Source of the DNA: Erysipelotrichaceae bacterium UBA6182
Lineage (GTDB): Bacteria > Bacillota_I > Bacilli_A > Erysipelotrichales > Erysipelotrichaceae
Direction: 5' to 3'
Length of the DNA: 5,076 bases
Assembly (NCBI GenBank): GCA_002422065.1
Contig: DITO01000234.1
Span: 8,378-13,453 of the forward strand
The translations under genes were made by a program, and so were the position numbers. The notes beneath the pieces were generated by a model that saw only the letters and a list, made by a program, of their open reading frames with translations, was not told the origin of the DNA and did no database searches. Positions 1 through 5,076 of the stretch are shown one piece after another (position 1 is the stretch's first letter; every line of letters begins with the position of its first letter).

Positions 1-303
1 GCGCATAATGCAGATTTTGATTTAGGAATACTAAGAGCACTCATCGCATATTATCACTGTGAACTACCTTCGATGCATTATGGATGTACCGTTCAATTAT
101 CGCGTAAAGCATTTGAAGGCTTAACAAACTATAAGTTGAACACCGTTGCAGAAGCCTTAGGTTTTCCATTAAATCATCATGATGCACTTTCAGATGCACT
201 AGCTTGTGCTAATATCATGCTTACAACGATGATGGGAATGAACGATTTTAACGTGTTAAATTGTTTCAATGACCTTGGTGTAAGTATAAAACAGATAATA
301 TGA
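1..303 (+). CDS. DnaQ-like 3'-5' exonuclease, C-terminal part (5' end outside window)
   Basis: The reading frame is open from the first base, so the gene starts upstream of the window; 100 residues are visible. It begins with AHNADFD, which matches the Exo II motif of DEDDh exonucleases (aHNa.FD, catalytic Asp at visible residue 7). It ends with HHDALSDALACA, which matches the Exo III motif HxAxxD (His60, Asp65 of the visible part). Between them, LSRKAF and NYKLNTVAEALG are typical of the small stand-alone or PolC-like exonucleases of Firmicutes, where the segment before Exo III reads KL.tvA..lgi. The Exo I motif (DxE) must lie upstream. The family removes nucleotides from 3' ends of DNA or RNA using two metal ions; the exact substrate cannot be told from this fragment. 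The protein runs about 35 residues past Exo III and stops at TGA (301-303). No terminator is visible after it. Family call is secure; specific role is unknown. Confidence 0.85.
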   Translation, partial: AHNADFDLGILRALIAYYHCELPSMHYGCTVQLSRKAFEGLTNYKLNTVAEALGFPLNHHDALSDALACANIMLTTMMGMNDFNVLNCFNDLGVSIKQII

Positions 304-326
304 AAGCAGTTACATTTATTTCATCA

Positions 327-355
327 TTTACATTTCATCTCAAGACTTATATAAT
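327..355 (+). promoter_or_regulatory. Sigma-A-type promoter for the pyrophosphatase-like gene
   Basis: The -35 box TTTACA (327-332, 5 of 6 to TTGACA) and a perfect -10 box TATAAT (350-355) are separated by exactly 17 bases. Transcription would start near 362, giving a very short leader of about 15 bases before the ATG at 377. That leader just includes the GAGGAA ribosome binding site (368-373). It probably drives both the small gene and the methyltransferase gene behind it. Confidence 0.7.
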
Positions 356-376
356 ACAAGTATTATTGAGGAACTT

Positions 377-766
377 ATGAACACATTTGAAAACAATGCT
401 TATTTTTGGCAAAAAATAGATACTTTGACTTTTTCGAGTCATTTTGTCTTGTCTCAGTCTAAAGGATCGAGTCATCCTACTTATCACAATCTTATATATC
501 CTCTTGATTATGGGTATCTTAAAGATACTTTATCAGCGGACACAAACGGAATTGCCATGTACAAAGGGTCACTTTCTACATCCATGGTGAATGCTTGTGT
601 TATTGCGGCTGATATATTAAAAAAAGATATTGAGATTAAATTACTACTTGGTTGTACTCCAACTGAGGAAGAAGATATTCTTCTATTTTTAAATCAGACT
701 GAATTTCAAAAAACAGTGTTGATCCGTCGCGCAAACACTGTACCAACATGGGCAATGAATGACTAG
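377..766 (+). CDS. Inorganic-pyrophosphatase-like small protein, possibly inactive as PPase
   Basis: This 129-residue protein begins at ATG 377, preceded by GAGGAA (368-373). The order FWQ.iD (10-15), SK.GSSHP (28-34), LIYPLDYGYL (39-48), GIAMYKGS (58-65), DILKKDIEIKLLLGCT (79-94) and LIRR (115-118) follows a family of about 120-130 residues, from memory, usually annotated as inorganic pyrophosphatase. The YP.dYGY segment resembles the YP.nYGY segment of family I soluble pyrophosphatases. In relatives I recall, the stretch after YGYL carries D(G)xxID followed by a hydrophobic pair and GS. Here it reads ADTNGIAMYKGS, so Asp55 is kept but the second Asp is replaced by Ala60. Classical PPases use several Asp residues in this area to hold metal ions, so diphosphate hydrolysis is doubtful. 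No signal peptide or membrane segment is seen; it should be cytosolic. It shares a transcript with the RNA methyltransferase gene 12 bases downstream. Function in the cell is not known. Confidence 0.7.
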   Translation: MNTFENNAYFWQKIDTLTFSSHFVLSQSKGSSHPTYHNLIYPLDYGYLKDTLSADTNGIAMYKGSLSTSMVNACVIAADILKKDIEIKLLLGCTPTEEEDILLFLNQTEFQKTVLIRRANTVPTWAMND

Positions 767-778
767 GCCCATTTTTTT
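748..778 (+). terminator. Terminator-like hairpin across the stop codon of the small gene
   Basis: ATGGGC (748-753) pairs perfectly with GCCCAT (767-772) around a 13-base loop and is followed by seven T (772-778). The stop codon TAG (764-766) is in the loop, and the T tract ends directly before the ATG (779) of the next gene. It is a modest six-pair stem with a large loop, so it probably terminates only partly, leaving enough read-through to express the methyltransferase gene. Confidence 0.5.
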
Positions 779-2092
779 ATGATAACAACACAATTAACAA
801 TTCAAAAAGTAGGAATCAATGGCGAAGGAATTGGCTACTACAATAAAAAACCTGTCTTTGTTATGAAGGCAGCTTTAGGTGATGTCATCACTGCCAACAT
901 CACACTCGCACCGTCAAAGACGTATTTTCAAGGTGAACTAGTGAATATTATTCAAGCTTCACCTCATCGTGTACAACCCATCTGTGAACATTATGATACA
1001 TGTGGTGGATGTGCTTTAATGCATGTTAAGCATAAAAGTGCAGATATGACTAAAGTCGATCTTATTCGTCAAGCACTTAATAAGTATACTCAAATTGACC
1101 CGCCAATTACCTTTGAATCCAATCCTAATCCTTTTGGATATCGTAATCAATGTAAATTTGTTTTAGGTGAGAATCCTAAAGGTATCAATAGTGGTTTATT
1201 TGCTGTAAATTCTAACGCCTTTGTTCCAATCACAACATGTCATGTTCATGAAAAGAATGTTGAAATGACTCGTGTCAGTGTTGTAGCACTTCTTCAAAAG
1301 CATAATGCTCCAATTTATACTCGTGCAACACCTCAAGGCTTTAGAAACCTTGTGATTCGCTCAATCGATGGACAAACCATGGTTTCACTTATTAGTGATC
1401 GTGCTATAGATTTACCTGCACTTTATGATGAAATTGCAGCTCTTCCTACTGTAATAAGTGTATATGCAAGTTATAATCCAGATCGTAAATCATTGGCCAT
1501 CTTTGGTGATCAAACAGTTCATCTTCGTAAACAAAAGCATTTAAACTTTACAATGCATGGATTAACGTTATCACTATCTCCATCTTCATTCTTTCAACTT
1601 AACACCTCAGTCGCAAAAACCATGTATTCGTATGTTAGTAGTTTAGTTCCTAAGGATTATACTGTTGTGGAAGCGTTTTGTGGTATTGGAGTTATGGGAT
1701 GTATGATTGGATCAAAAGTTAATAAAGTGATTGGATATGATATTGATCGATCCTCCATAAAAGATGCTAATGAGAATGCAAAGCGTAATGGATTAACTCA
1801 CGTTCAGTTTCATGCGAAAGATGCTCATGAAGGGGTACGCAGTGTTGCTAAGTTGACTACAAAATTTACGTTACTTGTTGATCCTCCTAGAACTGGCTTA
1901 TCATCATCATTTATTCAAACCATTATTCAATCAAAAATTAAACATGTTATTTATGTTAGTTGTAATCCAAGTACTCTTGGAAAAGATTTAGCAGAACTTA
2001 AAGATGATTATTATATCGAATCAGTCAAAGGATTTGATATGTTCTCACAAACACCTTTAGTAGAAACAGTGGTATCACTTAGACGTAAATAG
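779..2092 (+). CDS. rlmD: 23S rRNA (uracil-C5)-methyltransferase, RlmD/RlmCD/TrmA family
   Basis: A full-length 437-residue protein of the SAM-dependent RNA uracil-C5 methyltransferase family. Residues 1-60 form a TRAM RNA-binding domain (IQKVGINGEGIGYY, then FQGELVNI). Cys69, Cys75, Cys78 (C-x5-C-x2-C in CEHYDTCGGC) and Cys154 fit the four ligands of a [4Fe-4S] cluster. The Rossmann methyltransferase domain has SFFQLN (270-275), VVEAFCGIGVMG (296-307, SAM binding), LLVDPPRTGL (365-374), the catalytic Cys395 in YVSCNPSTL, and the proposed general base Glu429 in QTPLVETV. Relatives usually have His two residues before the Val-Glu pair; here it is Leu427. Family members make m5U at 23S positions 747 and/or 1939; which one cannot be read from sequence, and Firmicutes often have more than one paralogue, so the symbol is tentative. 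The ATG at 779 is kept because the TRAM domain starts at once and an in-frame stop lies at 764-766, but no Shine-Dalgarno precedes it. A strong terminator follows. Confidence 0.88.
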   Translation: MITTQLTIQKVGINGEGIGYYNKKPVFVMKAALGDVITANITLAPSKTYFQGELVNIIQASPHRVQPICEHYDTCGGCALMHVKHKSADMTKVDLIRQALNKYTQIDPPITFESNPNPFGYRNQCKFVLGENPKGINSGLFAVNSNAFVPITTCHVHEKNVEMTRVSVVALLQKHNAPIYTRATPQGFRNLVIRSIDGQTMVSLISDRAIDLPALYDEIAALPTVISVYASYNPDRKSLAIFGDQTVHLRKQKHLNFTMHGLTLSLSPSSFFQLNTSVAKTMYSYVSSLVPKDYTVVEAFCGIGVMGCMIGSKVNKVIGYDIDRSSIKDANENAKRNGLTHVQFHAKDAHEGVRSVAKLTTKFTLLVDPPRTGLSSSFIQTIIQSKIKHVIYVSCNPSTLGKDLAELKDDYYIESVKGFDMFSQTPLVETVVSLRRK

Positions 2093-2127
2093 AAAAAGTA
2101 TTCATTTAATAATCATTGAGCAACTCT

Positions 2128-2161
2128 AGGTAAATCATGAATCCCATGATTTACCTTTTTT
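2128..2161 (+). terminator. Strong intrinsic terminator after the methyltransferase gene
   Basis: GGTAAATCATG (2129-2139) pairs without mismatch with CATGATTTACC (2145-2155) around the five-base loop AATCC; A2128-T2156 adds a twelfth pair. Six T follow (2156-2161). It begins about 36 bases after the methyltransferase stop codon and insulates the riboswitch unit from upstream transcription. Confidence 0.88.
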
Positions 2162-2224
2162 ATACTCAATAAGTAATAGTTATGCATCGATAAAGAATAT
2201 ATAATGCTTCTATTTAATCGTTTA

Positions 2225-2264
2225 TTCAAAATCTATTGATAAATATGGGATAATTTGTTAAACT
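2225..2264 (+). promoter_or_regulatory. Probable promoter of the pbuG-guaB-guaA unit
   Basis: Two overlapping readings are possible. The first is an extended -10, TG-G-GATAAT (2246-2254), with a weak -35 TTCAAA (2225-2230) at 18 bases. The second is TTGATA (2236-2241, 5 of 6) with TAAACT (2259-2264, 4 of 6) at 17 bases. Either would start RNA at about 2261-2271, just before the riboswitch aptamer at 2278, which is where a riboswitch promoter should be. I favour the extended -10 version. Confidence 0.55.
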
Positions 2265-2341
2265 TTGTTCAGCTAAACACCGTATATCCTCGTGAATATG
2301 GCACGAGAGTTTCTACCCAGCAACCGTAAACTGTTGGACTA

Positions 2342-2379
2342 CGATGGAACACCGCATCTTTTCTGCGTGCTTCCCATCG
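2342..2379 (+). promoter_or_regulatory. Riboswitch antiterminator stem
   Basis: CGATGG (2342-2347) pairs with CCATCG (2374-2379). The stem continues through AA/TT (2348-2349 with 2371-2372), CA/TG (2350-2351 with 2368-2369) and CGCA/TGCG (2353-2356 with 2364-2367), with single C bulges at 2352, 2370 and 2373. This gives 14 pairs around a seven-base loop. Its left arm uses 2342-2346 of the P1 3' strand and its right arm uses the left arm of the terminator, so it can form only when the aptamer is empty. Confidence 0.75.
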
Positions 2380-2403
2380 AAAACGGGAAGTTTTTTCGTT
2401 TTT
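2370..2403 (+). terminator. Riboswitch-controlled intrinsic terminator
   Basis: CTTCCC (2370-2375) pairs with GGGAAG (2385-2390) around ATCGAAAAC, followed by six T (2391-2396) and, after CG, five more (2399-2403). With ligand bound, P1 is stable, the antiterminator is blocked and this hairpin should end transcription before pbuG. It ends 35 bases before the pbuG start. Confidence 0.88.
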
Positions 2404-2438
2404 AAACGGGTTTAGCATACAGAAAGGGGAACATTTAC

Positions 2439-3755
2439 ATGTTCGACAAATTTTTTCGCATTACAGAAAAAGGTAGTACAGTCAAAACCGAGCTTCTAGC
2501 CGGACTTACCACATTCTTAACGATGGCTTATATTTTAGCAGTTAACCCGGGGATTATGTCTGATGGTGGAATGCCATTTGCAGGTGCTTTCTTAGCAACA
2601 GCATTAGCGGCAGGTTTCGCATCAATCCTAATGGGTGTTTACGCTAACTATCCAGTTGCTTTAGCATCTGGTATGGGACTTAATGCTTTCTTTACTTATA
2701 CAGTTGTCTTTGGTTATGGATTATCATGGCAAGCTGCACTTTCAGCAGTCTTCGTGAGTGGGGTATTATTCTTACTTATTTCACTTACAGGAGTACGTAA
2801 AGTCGTAATCAATGCTATTCCTTCACAATTGAAACTTGCAATTGGTGCTGGTATTGGTTTCTTCATTGCTTTCATTGGTTTAAAGAATGCAGGTATCGTT
2901 GTATCAGATGCTGCTACTTATGTTAAACTTGGTGACTTCATGAATCCTGCTGTTGCATTAGCATTATTTGGGATTATTGTTACTGTAGCATTACTTGCTA
3001 AAAAAGTTAAAGCTGGTGTTTTCTTCGGTATGGTTATTACTGCTGTACTAGGTGTAATCTTAGGACTTGTTGGAGTTGAAGGAATGCCATCACTACCAAC
3101 TGCAGTATTCTCTCTTGATTTAGATTTCTCAACAATCTTTGCATTCACAACAGGATTTGAAGAATTATTTGCTAGTCCTTCATTGATCGTTATTATTGTT
3201 ACATTCTTATTCGTTGATTTCTTCGATACTGCTGGAACTTTAGTTGCTGTTGCAAATCGTACAAATCTTGTTAATAAAGATGGTGAACTTGAAAACGTTG
3301 ATAGAGCATTAACAACAGATGCTGTTGGAACTATCGTTGGGGCTGCATTAGGTACTTCTACAGTTACTTCATATATTGAATCTGCTGCTGGTGTTGAAGT
3401 CGGAGGCCGTACAGGTCTTACTTCAGTAACGACAGGGGTATTATTCTTAGTCGCAATCGTCTTTGCTCCAATCTTAGCTGTTGTTAACTCAACAGTTACA
3501 GCTCCAGCACTTGTTATTGTTGGTATCCTCATGGCTCAACAATTAGGTGGAGTTGATTGGGATGATTTCACAGCAGCAGCTTCTGGGTTTGTTGCAGTGA
3601 TTATGATGGTTCTAAGTTTCTCAATTTCTGATGGTATCGCATTAGGTTTCATCACTTATGCAGTTGCTAAAGTTGCAAGTGGTAAAGCTAAAGATGTCAA
3701 TCTTGTGGTTTGGTTATTATTACCATTATTCATACTTCATTACGTGTTAAAATAA
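2439..3755 (+). CDS. pbuG: Hypoxanthine/guanine permease, PbuG-like (AzgA-type NCS2 family)
   Basis: A 438-residue polytopic membrane protein, close to the usual 430-450 residues (B. subtilis PbuG about 440). The start at ATG 2439 has AAAGGGGA (2423-2430) eight bases upstream. Family hallmarks are ELLAGLTTFLTMAYILAVNP (18-37), NYPVALASGMGLNAFF (70-85), FVDFFDTAGTLVAVANR (258-274) and ESAAGVEVGGRTGLTSV (314-330). The last two segments are the most conserved of the AzgA/PbuG/PbuO/GhxP branch and carry acidic residues of the substrate and cation site. About 12-14 hydrophobic segments run through the sequence, with the charged break NKDGELENVDRALTTD at 279-294 and a short cytoplasmic-type KASGK-like link near 411-419. 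The protein should import oxopurines by cation symport across the cytoplasmic membrane. The guanine riboswitch directly upstream supports guanine/hypoxanthine over adenine as substrate. guaB and guaA follow. The sequence is intact. Confidence 0.92.
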   Translation: MFDKFFRITEKGSTVKTELLAGLTTFLTMAYILAVNPGIMSDGGMPFAGAFLATALAAGFASILMGVYANYPVALASGMGLNAFFTYTVVFGYGLSWQAALSAVFVSGVLFLLISLTGVRKVVINAIPSQLKLAIGAGIGFFIAFIGLKNAGIVVSDAATYVKLGDFMNPAVALALFGIIVTVALLAKKVKAGVFFGMVITAVLGVILGLVGVEGMPSLPTAVFSLDLDFSTIFAFTTGFEELFASPSLIVIIVTFLFVDFFDTAGTLVAVANRTNLVNKDGELENVDRALTTDAVGTIVGAALGTSTVTSYIESAAGVEVGGRTGLTSVTTGVLFLVAIVFAPILAVVNSTVTAPALVIVGILMAQQLGGVDWDDFTAAASGFVAVIMMVLSFSISDGIALGFITYAVAKVASGKAKDVNLVVWLLLPLFILHYVLK

Positions 3756-3768
3756 AAAAAAGTTGATG

Positions 3769-3800
3769 ATTAAGCGGAAGAATTCTTCCGCTTAATTTTT
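3769..3800 (+). terminator. Palindromic intrinsic terminator between pbuG and guaB
   Basis: Bases 3769-3796 form a perfect 28-base palindrome: arms ATTAAGCGGAAG (3769-3780) and its exact complement (3785-3796) around the loop AATT. Five T (3796-3800) follow, then AAAA. The T tract is short, so termination may be partial. As no promoter fits between it and guaB (3818), it probably sets the ratio of pbuG message to guaBA message by read-through. A protein-binding role for the symmetric site is possible but unsupported. Confidence 0.75.
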
Positions 3801-3817
3801 AAAATAAGGAGATCCCC

Positions 3818-4948
3818 ATGAAAATTATTCAAGAAGCATATACCTACGATGATGTTTTACTTGTTCCAGCCTATTCGAGTATTACTCCAGCCTTTGTCAA
3901 TCCTCGATTACGATGGAATGAGCATATTGAAATGCATGCTCCAATCTTTGCTGCAGCAATGGATAGTGTGAGTGAAGAAACCATGGCCATTGCTTTGGCC
4001 ATCGCTGGAGGCGTCGCATTCATTCATAAAAACATGAGTATTGAGGATCAAGCCTCTATGGTAAGAAATGTCAAAGCACTCAATGTTAGCTTTGAAGAAC
4101 ATCCTCATGCTTGTGTTAATCAACACAATAAACTTGTAGTAGGCATTGCAGTTGGAGTAGGAGAAGATACGATTAAACGTGTTATTGCTTGTGTTGAAGC
4201 AGGTGCTGACATGGTGAGTGTTGATTCTGCTCATGGCCATTCTCTAGGCGTTATTGAAACGATTAAGGCGATAAAAGCACTATATCCTAGTATTGAACTG
4301 ATTGGTGGTAATATCGTCTCATATGACGCTGCAATTGCTTTAAAAGAAGCAGGATGTACTGCAGTAAAAGTAGGAGTAGGTCCAGGATCTATTTGTACTA
4401 CACGTGTAGTAGCTGGGGTTGGGGTACCTCAGTTAAGTGCTGTCATGAATGTTGTTGAAGCATTAAAAGGAAGTGGTGTAAAAGTCATTGCAGATGGAGG
4501 AATTAAGTACTCAGGAGATATTGTGAAGGCTATTGGGGCTGGAGCAGATGCAGTGATGTTAGGATCGCTTCTAGCAGGATGTGATGAAACACCTGGAGAT
4601 CTCATTCAAGTTGGAGAGAAACTTATGAAGAGCTATGTGGGTATGGGCTCACTTAAAGCAATGAAAAAAGGGAGTAGTGATCGCTACTTTCAAGGTGGTG
4701 TTAAAGACTTAAATAAACTAGTACCTGAAGGTGTAGAATCACTCGTACCTGCGAAAGGTCCTGTTAGTGATGTGATTTATCAGATGATGGGGGGACTACG
4801 CTCTGGTATGGGATACTGTGGTTGTGAAACCTTAAAAGACATGCAAGAGAGAGCTCAGTTTGTACGTATTACGAATGCTGGTCTTGTTGAATCTCATCCT
4901 CATGATGTTTTAATAGCAAAGGAGGCTCCAAATTACCGTGGCCGATAA
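3818..4948 (+). CDS. guaB: IMP dehydrogenase lacking the CBS (Bateman) domains
   Basis: IMP dehydrogenase oxidises IMP to XMP with NAD+, the first committed step to GMP. The 376-residue protein starts at ATG 3818 with AAGGAG (3806-3811) six bases upstream. IMPDH marks are TYDDVLLVPAYS (9-20), AAAMDSVSEE (45-54), FIHKNMSIEDQA (68-79), VDSAHGHS (135-142), the catalytic loop GVGPGSICTTR (186-196) with Cys193, DGGIKYSGD (226-234), YVGMGSLKAM (273-282), the flap Arg289-Tyr290 in SSDRYFQ, KLVPEGVE (300-307), GGLRSGMGYCG (325-335) and a C-terminal HPHDVLIAKEAPNY. The DDVLLVPA start, GVGVPQLSAV after the catalytic loop and the flap separate it from GMP reductase. Usual length is about 485-490; the missing ~110 residues are exactly the CBS pair that normally lies after FIHKNM...V, replaced here by a short link (about 88-104). 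Known CBS-less examples include Borrelia burgdorferi and Cryptosporidium. Allosteric control by purine nucleotides through CBS should be absent. It overlaps guaA by 11 bases. Confidence 0.94.
   Translation: MKIIQEAYTYDDVLLVPAYSSITPAFVNPRLRWNEHIEMHAPIFAAAMDSVSEETMAIALAIAGGVAFIHKNMSIEDQASMVRNVKALNVSFEEHPHACVNQHNKLVVGIAVGVGEDTIKRVIACVEAGADMVSVDSAHGHSLGVIETIKAIKALYPSIELIGGNIVSYDAAIALKEAGCTAVKVGVGPGSICTTRVVAGVGVPQLSAVMNVVEALKGSGVKVIADGGIKYSGDIVKAIGAGADAVMLGSLLAGCDETPGDLIQVGEKLMKSYVGMGSLKAMKKGSSDRYFQGGVKDLNKLVPEGVESLVPAKGPVSDVIYQMMGGLRSGMGYCGCETLKDMQERAQFVRITNAGLVESHPHDVLIAKEAPNYRGR
4918..4940 (+). promoter_or_regulatory. Ribosome binding site and GTG start of guaA
   Basis: AAAGGAGG (4918-4925) lies inside the 3' end of guaB, 12 bases before GTG 4938. 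No ATG, TTG or other GTG occurs in that frame between this site and the conserved DFGSQ codons, so GTG 4938 is the start. The spacing is somewhat long, and translation is probably also coupled to guaB, whose stop codon (4946-4948) lies just past the start. Confidence 0.75.
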
Positions 4949-5076
4949 AATACTAGTTTGTGACTTTGGTAGTCAAACTAATCGTCTAATTGCACGTCGT
5001 ATCATTGAGATGGGTGTTAAGTGTGAACTGATTGATCATGAACACATTGCTGCTCATTTAGAAGATAGTGATGTTA
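4938..5076 (+). CDS. guaA: GMP synthase (glutamine-hydrolysing), N-terminal part (3' end outside window)
   Basis: GMP synthase converts XMP to GMP using ATP and glutamine. Only the first 46 codons are present. From GTG 4938 the protein reads ADKILVCDFGSQ, then NRLIARRIIEMGVKCELIDH. ILv.DFGSQ..qLIaRRiRE.gVycEl is the typical beginning of the class I glutamine amidotransferase domain of GuaA. Residues 14-15 are TN in place of the more usual YT/YN, a small deviation. The catalytic Cys-His-Glu triad, the ATP-pyrophosphatase domain and the dimerisation domain would all lie beyond the window. It overlaps guaB by 11 bases in the +1 frame, so the two enzymes of the IMP-to-GMP branch are made from one message, under the guanine riboswitch if read-through from pbuG occurs. 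Confidence 0.92.
   Translation, partial: MADKILVCDFGSQTNRLIARRIIEMGVKCELIDHEHIAAHLEDSDV

Larger units (their letters stand above)
2278..2403 (+). ncRNA. Guanine-class purine riboswitch (aptamer plus expression platform)
   Basis: The aptamer (2278-2346) follows the purine riboswitch consensus. P1 pairs 2278-2284 with 2340-2346, including one C-A mismatch (2280/2344). P2 pairs CTCGTG (2289-2294) with CACGAG (2302-2307), closed by loop AATATGG. J2/3 is AGTTTCTA (2308-2315). P3 pairs 2317-2322 with 2332-2337, and its loop contains CCGTAAA (2324-2330). The two loops match the conserved kissing loops AUAUGG and CCGUAAA. The base equivalent to position 74 of the B. subtilis xpt RNA is C2339 (in GGACTA), which pairs with guanine or hypoxanthine; adenine sensors carry U there. 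The equivalent of U51 is T2314, which argues against the 2'-deoxyguanosine subclass. The platform downstream has mutually exclusive antiterminator and terminator stems, so ligand should switch transcription off. The gene behind it is a purine permease, as expected. Confidence 0.95.
2093..2438 (+). other. Gene-free 346-base interval: terminator, promoter, guanine riboswitch
   Basis: The interval between the methyltransferase and permease genes is filled by regulatory sequence. It holds the terminator of the first unit (2128-2161), a promoter (about 2225-2264), the purine riboswitch with its expression platform (2278-2403), and the ribosome binding site AAAGGGGA (2423-2430) of the permease gene. 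The part from 2162 to 2224 is AT-rich and holds one perfect TATAAT (2200-2205) without a good -35 partner; I see nothing else in it. The only start codons with any frame behind them, such as ATG 2137, give peptides of about 11 residues with no ribosome binding site. Confidence 0.8.

Noticed and set aside
377..2092. A single gene broken by a nonsense mutation at 764-766, since both frames agree
   Set aside because: Each half matches a complete family of its own with normal ends (LIRR at the end of the first; a TRAM domain at the start of the second), so two separate genes are the better reading.
2137..2172. Short open frame starting at ATG 2137 as a leader peptide
   Set aside because: It encodes about 11 residues, lies within the terminator hairpin and has no ribosome binding site.
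2200..2205. Perfect TATAAT as a second promoter ahead of the riboswitch
   Set aside because: At 17 bases the -35 position reads TAGTTA (3 of 6) and no extended -10 is present. The promoter nearer the aptamer explains expression better, though a minor start here cannot be excluded.
2278..2346. Adenine or 2'-deoxyguanosine riboswitch as the aptamer class
   Set aside because: The specificity base is C (2339), not U as in adenine sensors, and the J2/3 segment keeps the normal GTTTCTA with U at the position-51 equivalent, unlike 2'-deoxyguanosine variants.
2918..3532. 204-residue open frame on the minus strand within pbuG
   Set aside because: It is antisense to a clearly conserved permease. Its composition, rich in Thr, Ser, Pro, Ala and Val, is what complementing hydrophobic codons gives. 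No family is recognisable, and the sense gene explains the region.
3908..4240. 110-residue open frame on the minus strand within guaB
   Set aside because: It is opposite intact IMP dehydrogenase motifs, with no recognisable domain and a composition expected of a shadow frame.
3818..4948. GMP reductase (guaC) as the identity of the 376-residue gene, suggested by its short length
   Set aside because: The DDVLLVPA start, GVGPGSICTTRVVAGVGVPQ loop, RYFQ flap and HPHDV..KEAPNY end are those of IMP dehydrogenase, and guaA follows directly.

Overview
The window looks like ordinary chromosomal DNA from a low-GC Gram-positive bacterium (Firmicutes). The evidence is AT-rich coding sequence, strong AGGAGG-type ribosome binding sites before most starts, U-tailed intrinsic terminators and a purine riboswitch. 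Tryptophan is read from TGG, and TGA is used as a stop (end of the first gene), so the code is standard and not that of Mycoplasma. The short IMP dehydrogenase and overall gene style would fit the Erysipelotrichia, but that placement is a guess. All genes lie on the + strand.

Left part (1-2160): the 3' end of a DnaQ-like 3'-5' exonuclease gene is followed by a good sigma-A-type promoter. Next comes a two-gene unit: a small protein of the 'inorganic pyrophosphatase-like' family that has lost an expected acidic residue, then a complete TRAM-domain, Fe-S-cluster RNA (uracil-5-)methyltransferase of the RlmD/RlmCD/TrmA family. The junction between these two is odd. A terminator-like hairpin spans the stop codon of the first, and its T tract runs straight into the ATG of the second, which has no Shine-Dalgarno sequence. 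A strong intrinsic terminator closes this unit.

Right part (2161-5076): this is a guanine-metabolism unit. A promoter leads into a textbook guanine-class purine riboswitch with a clear antiterminator/terminator expression platform. Behind it lie a PbuG-like hypoxanthine/guanine permease, IMP dehydrogenase (guaB) and the beginning of GMP synthase (guaA, overlapping guaB by 11 bases). GuaB lacks the whole CBS (Bateman) regulatory insert. No separate guaB promoter is visible in the 62-base gap after pbuG, which instead holds a perfect palindromic terminator. The simplest reading is that one guanine-sensing RNA controls both purine uptake and the IMP-to-XMP-to-GMP branch, with the internal hairpin lowering the amount of guaBA message.

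I see no mobile element, CRISPR array, tRNA or rRNA, and no convincing undescribed system. The most interesting points are the regulatory architecture of the guanine unit, the CBS-less GuaB, the altered pyrophosphatase-like protein, and the SD-less, hairpin-abutted start of the methyltransferase gene.
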